Assembly: GCA_937897645.1 (NCBI GenBank)
Contig: CALCNV010000052.1
Coordinates: forward strand, 1-21,487
DNA: 21,487 nucleotides
Origin: an uncultured Lysobacteraceae bacterium
GTDB lineage: Bacteria; Pseudomonadota; Gammaproteobacteria; Xanthomonadales; Xanthomonadaceae
Direction: 5' to 3'
Position numbers and translations under genes: made by a program. This document shows positions 15,160 through 19,821 of this stretch, one piece after another. The notes under the pieces were generated by a model. The model made no database searches, was not told the DNA's origin, and worked only from the letters and a program-made list of their open reading frames with translations. Each line of letters opens with the position of its first letter. Within the stretch, counting starts at the first letter, position 1.

Positions 15160-15991
15160 AGGCCGCATCCAGCGCTTCCATCGCATCCTTGGGCTTCAAC
15201 TTGCCGGCTTTCTCGAATGCATTGGCCGCATCGTCTTCCTTCTTGTCGCCATGCAACAGCAGCAGGATGTTGGCATGCTCGATGTGCGCGATGGGCGAGT
15301 CCGGGGTCAGCTTCAGCGCGGTCTTGATGTGCGATTCGGCTTCCGCTGCCTTGGCGCCGTAGGTCAGGCCACCGATCATCGCGCCGATCTTGCCGATGAT
15401 CTCCGCGTGGTACAGGGCCAGCGCGGTGTGGGCCTCGGCATGCTTGGGCGCAAGTTCCAGCGCCGCGTTCAAAGACTCGCGCACCTTACCGGCGATGCCT
15501 TGCTTCAACGCCTTGGTGATGCTGAGGCCCTGGCTGTAACGGCCCAGTGCGAACGCGTGGCGGTAGTGGCTGTTGGCTTCGCCGGGCAGCGCCTTGATCG
15601 CGGCTTCGGCGAGTTTGGCGGCCTGTTCGTAACGCTTGAGTTGCTCGGCCTCGTCGTCGACCAGATAGGTCGCATGGATGCCCAGCGCCTTGATGGCGAC
15701 GGATGCGCCGAGTGGGCCGAGTGCTTCGCCGGCTTCGAACGCAGCCTGGAAATCACCGTGGTGGAACGCGCGCCACGCATCCTGCAGCTTTGTGGAAAGC
15801 GTCGCGGCGTCCAGTCCCTTGGCGGATTTGCCTGCCGCATCCAGCAGCGCTTGCGCGCGCTTGGCGTCGGGGTAGGGTTCGCTGTCGCCTGCGTGCAGCG
15901 CGGGCCATGCTTTCTTCAATGCGTCGCCGGCATAGGCAAACGCCTTGGCGTCGTGTGGAAACGCGGCCCACTTCGTTGATTTACCCGCCAT
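15137..15991 (-). CDS. TPR-repeat-like helical protein
   Basis: A 284-residue, wholly helical cytoplasmic protein without signal peptide. Tandem helix pairs resemble tetratricopeptide repeats, for example AEAAIKALPGEANSHYRHAF, SLNAALELAPKHAEAHTALA and HIKTALKLTPDSPIAHIEHA, with the usual A-x-x-x-x-P spacing. Such proteins are protein-protein adaptors; no enzyme motif is present. The ATG at 15991 (MAGKSTKW) has GGAGGGG about 9 bases upstream; a GTG two codons earlier is less likely. It leads the three-gene operon with the secreted protein and the unknown at 14018. The context suggests a shared task, perhaps at the envelope, but nothing names it. The 201-base region to its right is a divergent promoter area shared with the phasin-like gene. 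Confidence 0.8.
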   Translation of the reverse strand: MAGKSTKWAAFPHDAKAFAYAGDALKKAWPALHAGDSEPYPDAKRAQALLDAAGKSAKGLDAATLSTKLQDAWRAFHHGDFQAAFEAGEALGPLGASVAIKALGIHATYLVDDEAEQLKRYEQAAKLAEAAIKALPGEANSHYRHAFALGRYSQGLSITKALKQGIAGKVRESLNAALELAPKHAEAHTALALYHAEIIGKIGAMIGGLTYGAKAAEAESHIKTALKLTPDSPIAHIEHANILLLLHGDKKEDDAANAFEKAGKLKPKDAMEALDAAYAKSQLE

Positions 15992-16192
15992 GTGCACATC
16001 CCCTCCAAGGAATTACGCCGAGCATGGCGGCGTGCGCCGCGGCTGGCAAGTCCCGGGCGAACAGTGTGAGGGACCAGCTGGCTGCAGGTTGCAGGTTCGT
16101 TCGCGCGCGCCCAATAGTGTGTTTGCTCCAGCCTCGGTGGGCAGTATCGCCTTCCGTAAGCCGGCCATCGGGGCCGGTACTCCGGAGCCCCC

Positions 16193-16603
16193 ATGGCCGC
16201 CAAGAAAAAATCCACACCCAAATCGCAGGAAACCACCTTGCGCCACGTCTGGCTCGCCGGCCTCGGCCTGGTGGCCGTCGCCCGTCGCGAAACCTTGAAC
16301 GCAGCCAATGACGCCGTGGCCAAGGTCGAAGCCTTCAAGCAGCAGGCTGGCAAGCTGGCCGGCGAAACCCAGGCCAATGTGCGCGGCGGTATCGCCAGCG
16401 TGCGCGAGCAGGGCGAAGCCCGCGTGGGCCAGTTCAGTGCCGAGGTGGAAAGCCGCCTCGCCCCCGTGCTGGTGAAGCTGGGCCTGAAGCCCAAGCCCAC
16501 CGCCAAGAAGCGCGGCCGCAAGCCGGCCAAGAAAGTCGTCGCCAAGCGCGCGCCGGCCCGCAAGCCGGCCGCCAAGCGCGTGGTGCGCAAGGCACGCGGC
16601 TGA
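16193..16603 (+). CDS. Phasin-like protein with AT-hook basic tail
   Basis: A 136-residue protein in two parts. Residues 15-95 form an amphipathic helical region (WLAGLGLVAVARRETLNAAN, then AVAKVEAFKQQAGKLAGETQ) like polyhydroxyalkanoate granule-associated proteins (PhaF/PhaI). Residues 98-136 are a Lys/Ala/Pro-rich tail with the AT-hook KRGRKPA, like the DNA-binding tails of PhaF and H1-like histones. PhaF-type proteins coat PHA granules and attach them to the nucleoid. No PHA synthase is seen in this window, so it could instead be a nucleoid protein. The start has GGAG 7-8 bases upstream; a small inverted repeat CCGGCC/GGCCGG (16161-16177) lies just before it. A strong terminator follows. 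Confidence 0.8.
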   Translation: MAAKKKSTPKSQETTLRHVWLAGLGLVAVARRETLNAANDAVAKVEAFKQQAGKLAGETQANVRGGIASVREQGEARVGQFSAEVESRLAPVLVKLGLKPKPTAKKRGRKPAKKVVAKRAPARKPAAKRVVRKARG

Positions 16604-16630
16604 TACCGGCGATTCATTGCCAGATGTAGA

Positions 16631-16659
16631 AAACGCCTCGGGAAACCGGGGCGTTTTTG
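16631..16659 (+). terminator. Rho-independent terminator after the phasin-like gene
   Basis: The stem AAACGCCTCGG / CCGGGGCGTTT with one G-T pair and a GAAA loop is followed directly by TTGT..., with TTTTT completing the stem. It lies 28 bases past the stop codon and fits an intrinsic terminator. Confidence 0.85.
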
Positions 16660-16774
16660 TTTGTGTCGCAGGCTGAAGCTTGGAGATGCCTGCGCTGGTT
16701 TTTGCAGGGGTCGAGGTGCTGCCGCAGGGCATGGGTTGCCCGGATCTGTAATCAGGACGCCTTCCCCGGCGTGG

Positions 16775-16780
16775 TATATT
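16775..16780 (+). promoter_or_regulatory. Possible -10 box (TATATT) for the PLDc_N-SHOCT gene
   Basis: TATATT, five of six to consensus, lies 79 bases before the start at 16859 in an otherwise GC-rich stretch. No convincing -35 is found 16-18 bases upstream, so this is a tentative assignment. Confidence 0.35.
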
Positions 16781-16858
16781 CAGTCCGCTTGGAGTCCGCC
16801 TGGCATGAGGCCAGCCGGACATTCGCTGTCACTCAATCAAATTCTTTGGGGAAACGCT

Positions 16859-17248
16859 ATGCAAACCATGAGTAATTTTGCGCAGACGATGTGGGAGATT
16901 TTCTTCATCTTCATGCTGGTCGCGTACCTGCTGGTCCTGTTCCAGATCGTCGTCGACCTGTTCCGCGACAGGGACATGAGTGGCTTCACCAAGGCCATCT
17001 GGATCATCGGCCTGCTGGCGCTGCCGTTCCTCACGGCGTTGCTCTACATCATCTTCCGCGGCGGCGGCATGGCCAAGCGCCAGGCAGCAACCATCCAGGA
17101 AGCCCGTGCGGAATCCGACGCCTACATCCGCAGCGTCGCCGGCGGCAAGTCCTCGATCGAGCAGATTGCCGAAGGCAAGGCGCTGCTGGATTCCGGCGCG
17201 ATCACCGCTGACGAGTTCGCGAAGCTGAAGGCTAAAGCGATCGGTTGA
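16859..17248 (+). CDS. Small membrane protein with PLDc_N-like and SHOCT domains
   Basis: A 129-residue protein. Two transmembrane helices (about 12-34 and 46-68: IFFIFMLVAYLLVLFQIVVD, then AIWIIGLLALPFLTALLYII) flank a short DLFRDRDMSG loop, resembling the phospholipase-D-nuclease N-terminal (PLDc_N) membrane module found alone or before cardiolipin synthases. After a linker with Arg/Glu-rich helix, the C-terminal 30 residues (IEQIAEGKALLDSGAITADE, then FAKLKAKAIG) match the SHOCT short C-terminal domain, a small oligomerisation or binding module. No catalytic HKD motif exists, so it is not itself a phospholipase. The ATG at 16859 has GGGGAA 7 bases upstream. It is monocistronic, bounded by terminators on both sides. 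Function is unknown. Confidence 0.85.
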   Translation: MQTMSNFAQTMWEIFFIFMLVAYLLVLFQIVVDLFRDRDMSGFTKAIWIIGLLALPFLTALLYIIFRGGGMAKRQAATIQEARAESDAYIRSVAGGKSSIEQIAEGKALLDSGAITADEFAKLKAKAIG

Positions 17249-17270
17249 TCCAAGTCGTATTGGTTTTAGA

Positions 17271-17306
17271 AAAAGCCCGGCTCCAGTGATGGAGCCGGGC
17301 TTTTTT
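17271..17306 (+). terminator. Strong Rho-independent terminator
   Basis: A perfect 14-base stem (AAAAGCCCGGCTCC / GGAGCCGGGCTTTT) with a 6-base loop AGTGAT is followed by more T. It lies 22 bases past the SHOCT gene stop and, with A-tract on its left, may also work for transcripts from the right. Confidence 0.95.
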
Positions 17307-17343
17307 GTGCCTGGTGTCCAGTAGCGGCTTCCTCGGATGAAGT

Positions 17344-17368
17344 CCCTCTTCCACAAGGGGGGAGAGGG
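17344..17368. repeat. Imperfect GC-rich hairpin resembling family 2
   Basis: CCCTCTTCC pairs imperfectly with GGGGAGAGGG around a short loop. It resembles the hairpins at 1388, 6630 and 6721, but is more diverged. It marks the last host-like sequence before the lower-GC island begins. Confidence 0.4.
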
Positions 17369-17439
17369 GTGCAATCCGCGGAGATTTCTTGATTTATTGA
17401 TTCTGCATATCGACCGTCGAGACTGCCTGTAGCAAAGCT

Positions 17440-17553
17440 GACTGCGACAACAGTGTCGCTAAACTCAACTAAAGACCGAGGAGGCGCTATGTCTTCCAGA
17501 CACCGGAACAACAACTGGAACAAATCAAAAGAGTGTTGCACTTGGGGTGTTAA
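17440..17553 (+). pseudogene. Decayed transposase C-terminus (IS remnant)
   Basis: One plus-strand frame reads SVAKLN, an in-frame TAA (17470-17472), then RPRRRYVFQTPEQQLEQI and a further short tail to TAA at 17551-17553. LN-x-RPR-(5)-F-x-TPxEx is the C-terminal pattern of IS30-like and some IS3-like transposases, here with the variable residue changed to a stop. Nothing upstream preserves the catalytic domain. It stops two bases from the end of the lipoprotein cassette gene on the other strand, which suggests that an IS-linked deletion ended the cassette array. The family assignment rests on a short stretch and is uncertain. Confidence 0.4.
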
Positions 17554-17554
17554 T

Positions 17555-17884
17555 TCACCGGGCACTGCCGACAACGACAAACTCTCCGCCAATGCGAACA
17601 TCCCGGCCGTACTTGAAGGTCCGAGTTGCCACAACAGAATCGTTGCAGATTAACGCGACACGATGCCCATGTCGGGACGAGCCAATGATAAAGCTTTCTC
17701 GGAATTGACCAGAAACCGTGCGATCAAGTGCGGCCTGATTGGAGCCGACTGCCACCACGCTCAGAAGGCAAGCAGAGTCAGATGGCGTTGAGCCGACAGC
17801 ATAAAATTGACCGTCCGCTGGACCGAACGAGACGCAGCCGGCAAGCCAGGCGAGTAATGCGAAAAAAACTATAGAGCGCAGCAT
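17555..17884 (-). CDS. Integron cassette gene: small lipoprotein of unknown function
   Basis: A 109-residue protein with an N-terminal signal peptide ending in the lipobox LAGC (MLRSIVFFALLAWLAGCVSF), so it is probably lipidated at Cys17. The mature part contains two further Cys (SACLLS and LICNDS), likely a periplasmic disulfide, and beta-like stretches. I do not recognise the family. It is the third cassette counted in reading direction; its ATG lies 14 bases after the attC at 17898, and an AGGGAG from the attC end supplies a distant ribosome site. Its own attC, expected after 17555, is missing, replaced by the IS remnant, so the C-terminus may be altered. Base composition is lower in GC than the flanks. 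Confidence 0.7.
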   Translation of the reverse strand: MLRSIVFFALLAWLAGCVSFGPADGQFYAVGSTPSDSACLLSVVAVGSNQAALDRTVSGQFRESFIIGSSRHGHRVALICNDSVVATRTFKYGRDVRIGGEFVVVGSAR

Positions 17885-17897
17885 GGATTGGTGTGCT

Positions 17898-18012
17898 CCC
17901 TGACGCCTGAATTAAGCCGGCCCGCCATGGATTGACATCGAAGCCGATAGTAGCCAGAAAGAACCAAAGTTAGCGAACCTGATGCGGGTTAGGCGTGAGT
18001 GAATTGTTAGGG
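17898..18012 (-). other. Integron attC recombination site 2 (115 bp)
   Basis: On the minus strand the site begins CCCTAAC-AATTCACTCACGCC and ends GGCTTAATTCAGGC-GTCAGGG. The inverted outer boxes and the AATTCA / TTAATTCAGGC inner arms are the attC plan. The 3' core reads GTCAGGG rather than GTTAGGG, one base off consensus. A nested GCCTAAC copy lies at 17988-17994. The stop codon of the upstream cassette gene (18007-18009) lies within the 5' core. Confidence 0.85.
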
Positions 18013-18276
18013 GACTGCGGCACGCCGGCGCCTCCCGCGAACAATAGCTATAACCGAAAGCAAAAGCCCGCCTATCACAAATGCCCAGAAAGCGTAGCCA
18101 TAGAATTCAGGTATGCGACACCTGGTAGTTGCAGCGTTAGTTGTGTTCGGCTCGGTACAGAAGGTGAAAGAGAGCGAGTAAGAAGCAGCGGCTTGCAGAA
18201 ACGCATAGCCCGCGAGCAAGAAGCAAGCAACTGCAGCAATAGAAATAAATAGATTGGTCTTGCGTGATCTATCCAA
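18007..18276 (-). CDS. Integron cassette gene: small membrane protein of unknown function
   Basis: An 89-residue protein with two hydrophobic segments (about 9-30, LFISIAAVACFLLAGYAFLQ; and 60-80, YAFWAFVIGGLLLSVIAIV), separated by a loop with two Cys (FCTEPN and TRCRIP) that would face the periplasm and may pair. The C-terminus is Arg-rich. No family is recognised. The only reasonable start is a TTG at 18276, four bases after AGGGGG, a ribosome site formed by the end of the preceding attC core. The TAA stop is inside the next attC. Gene and attC at 17898 make one complete cassette (about 18288 to 17903). Confidence 0.75.
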   Translation of the reverse strand: MDRSRKTNLFISIAAVACFLLAGYAFLQAAASYSLSFTFCTEPNTTNAATTRCRIPEFYGYAFWAFVIGGLLLSVIAIVRGRRRRAAVP

Positions 18277-18282
18277 GCTGCC

Positions 18283-18373
18283 CCCTAACGCCTGAATTAA
18301 GCCTGCCCGCCCAGGCTAACTGTCCGATCAATTGCCGTAACGATGCGGACTCGGCTTGAATGAATTGTTAGGC
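18283..18373 (-). other. Integron attC recombination site 1 (91 bp)
   Basis: On the minus strand the site begins GCCTAAC-AATTCATTCAAGCCGA and ends GGCTTAATTCAGGC-GTTAGGG. Outer boxes GCCTAAC / GTTAGGG and inner arms AATTCA / TGAATT fold back on each other as in canonical attC sites, with an imperfect middle. Cassette exchange would cut at G^TTAGGG (complement of 18283-18289). The stop of the 77-codon gene (18368-18370) falls in the first box, as usual in cassettes. Confidence 0.92.
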
Positions 18374-18601
18374 GGCATTGGGCCGGGTACTCCGAAAAGC
18401 TAACCAAGCTGCCAGAACCGTGCCCAATACCCAGATACCGAACCAGACCAACAAGAAGATGCCGCCAATTGTGAAATCAACCGGATCAGGATCATTGGGG
18501 TAGTAGTGCCGGGAGTAAGCGCCCGATGCAAGTAGACCTACGCATAGGCTAATTGCCGCAGCAACGCCGCTACCTAGAATCAGCTTTAGAACTCGTCCCA
18601 T
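18368..18601 (-). CDS. Integron cassette gene: small two-helix membrane protein
   Basis: A 77-residue protein with two transmembrane helices (about 5-26, KLILGSGVAAAISLCVGLLA; and 45-68, IGGIFLLVWFGIWVLGTVLA) joined by a Tyr/Asp/Pro-rich loop (SRHYYPNDPDPVDF). Function is not recognised. The ATG at 18601 lies only four bases after a GTTAGGC core, whose AGG may serve as ribosome site. With attC 18283-18373 it forms the first complete cassette of the array. Small two-helix proteins are common in cassette arrays and some are toxin or immunity parts, but nothing here shows that. Confidence 0.75.
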   Translation of the reverse strand: MGRVLKLILGSGVAAAISLCVGLLASGAYSRHYYPNDPDPVDFTIGGIFLLVWFGIWVLGTVLAAWLAFRSTRPNAA

Positions 18602-18605
18602 TTCT

Positions 18606-18612
18606 GCCTAAC
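18606..18612 (-). other. attI-like or cassette core junction (GTTAGGC)
   Basis: On the minus strand GTTAGGC starts the first cassette. No matching second box or attC fold is seen in the 84 bases before it (18613-18696), and the preceding bases TACAAATCCA end like attI sites, which have a single core. A possible cassette promoter with TTGAAA (complement of 18667-18672) and TACAGA (complement of 18642-18647) is spaced at 19 bases, so weak. No intI gene is adjacent: the next gene is a TetR regulator. Confidence 0.5.
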
Positions 18613-18696
18613 TGGATTTGTACGACATGAAAGAGGAAATATCTGTACGGCTGAGGATACCTTGAGTTTCAATCCCTACAGGCAAATTACGCGCAA

Positions 18697-19323
18697 TCAG
18701 TCCAGATACGCCTGCGTCAACGTATTCAAATGCACTCGCTCCGCGTCGCGCAGGAATGGGGCGAGGAGCATCATGACCTGCACAATGCCGTGGCGGATCG
18801 CGATCTGTTCGTCCTTGTCGCCGCGGGCGGCGGCGTAGTTGAGCCAGAAGGTGGCGACCACCAGCACATTCGTGGCGGTGCCGGCCAGTTCCGCCGCCGT
18901 GGCGCGCATTACGCCCGCCTGTGACATGCCGCGCATCACCGAATGCGCACTGTCATCGGCACGCTTCAGGATGCGGGCGAAGCGCATGCGGATGCGGCGG
19001 TTGCGACTGAGTATTTCCACCAGGTCGCGGTACAGGAACCGGTAGTCCCAGATGCACTCGAAGATCAGGTGCAACTGCAGCCAGATGTCTTCCAGCCCCG
19101 GCAAGCGGTCGGTTGGCGTCGCCAACGCAGCGTCCATGCGCTCTTCATAGCGCGCGAACAGCTGCTCGATGATGTCGTCCTTGTTGCGGAAGTGGTAGTA
19201 CAGGTTGCCCGGGCTGATCTCCAGCTCGTCGGCGATGTGGTTGGTGGTGACATGCGGCTCGCCCTGCGCATTGAACATCGCAAGCGAGGCATCCAGGATG
19301 CGTTGGCGCGTGTCGCGTGCCAC
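18697..19323 (-). CDS. TetR/AcrR-family transcriptional regulator
   Basis: A 208-residue regulator. The N-terminal helix-turn-helix is clear: TRQRILDASLAMFNAQG, then TTNHIADELEISPGNLYYHF and RNKDDIIEQLF. The C-terminal ligand domain (about 60-208) is all helical with aromatic-rich parts (FECIWDYRFLYRDLVEI), suited to a hydrophobic ligand. The start is a GTG at 19323, 21 bases after the stop of the acyl-CoA-binding protein gene, with no strong ribosome site, so translation is probably coupled. Being cotranscribed with an acyl-CoA-binding protein and divergent from an acyl-CoA reductase, it is a candidate fatty acid or acyl-CoA responsive repressor of this locus; the ligand is inference. Confidence 0.92.
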   Translation of the reverse strand: MARDTRQRILDASLAMFNAQGEPHVTTNHIADELEISPGNLYYHFRNKDDIIEQLFARYEERMDAALATPTDRLPGLEDIWLQLHLIFECIWDYRFLYRDLVEILSRNRRIRMRFARILKRADDSAHSVMRGMSQAGVMRATAAELAGTATNVLVVATFWLNYAAARGDKDEQIAIRHGIVQVMMLLAPFLRDAERVHLNTLTQAYLD

Positions 19324-19344
19324 CGGGCTGAGCCGCGAGCCGGG

Positions 19345-19602
19345 TCAGGCCGTCAGCTTCTTCACCAGGTCCACGTACTTCTTCTGCGCATCGTCCTGAG
19401 ACGTGCCCTTGAGCTTGGTCCAAGCCTCGTACTTGGCGGTGCCTACGAAATCGAAGAAGCCCGGCTTGTCGCCGCTTACGTCACCTTCCGAGCCTTGCTT
19501 GTACAGCGCATACAGGCGCAACAGGGTGTCGTTGTCGGGGCGTTCGGCCAGGGCCTGGATGTCCTTGGATGCCTGTTCGAAGCTGCTTTTCAGATCTGCC
19601 AT
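19345..19602 (-). CDS. Acyl-CoA-binding protein (ACBP)
   Basis: An 85-residue protein with the standard ACBP length and pattern: LKSSFEQASKDIQALAERPD, then the signature LLRLYALYKQGSEGDV, then PGFFDFVGTAKYEAWTKLKG and a closing helix KKYVDLVKKL. The ligand-contact Tyr, Lys and Trp positions of the family are present (YALYKQ; KYEAW). It binds long-chain acyl-CoA esters in the cytoplasm and can deliver them to enzymes. The ATG at 19602 has GGGAGGGA 7 bases upstream; the longer frame to 19749 is untranslated leader. It leads the operon with the TetR gene and is divergent from the acyl-CoA reductase, a likely consumer of the acyl-CoA it carries. Confidence 0.95.
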   Translation of the reverse strand: MADLKSSFEQASKDIQALAERPDNDTLLRLYALYKQGSEGDVSGDKPGFFDFVGTAKYEAWTKLKGTSQDDAQKKYVDLVKKLTA

Positions 19603-19821
19603 GCGTGATCCCTCCCAGTAATCGCGCGCATCACACCATGCGGGACAGGGCCGGTCAATGGCGAAGGCGCGCAGGTCGACAGGCAATGGCGGCCATATCC
19701 GTCGAAGCAACCGGACGTGGCCAGTAATGTGACGCCATTGTCGAAACACGGGTTCTCTGGCAAGTTAGGGCTCGAGGGGTTTGGCGGAGGGGCCGCGCCC
19801 ACGTACCAGGGATAGATTTCC
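19603..19821. promoter_or_regulatory. Divergent promoter region, ACBP-TetR versus reductase
   Basis: These 219 bases must hold the promoters for both directions. Short inverted repeats are present, ATGGC-G-GCCAT (19685-19695) and AATG-TGACGC-CATT (about 19726-19739), either of which could be a TetR operator, but neither is strong. I see no clear -10/-35 pair. Confidence 0.35.

Noticed and set aside
17266..17634. 122-codon minus-strand frame
   Set aside because: Runs through the strong terminator at 17271 and the IS remnant; no motifs or ribosome site.
17453..17653. 66-codon plus-strand frame starting MSLNSTKDRG
   Set aside because: Overlaps the lipoprotein cassette gene on the other strand; the transposase-like reading is in a different frame, and this frame shows no family features.
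19685..19739. Firm TetR operator in the ACBP-reductase gap
   Set aside because: The inverted repeats have only 4-5-base arms, no better than expected in GC-rich DNA; kept only as a note in the promoter region entry.
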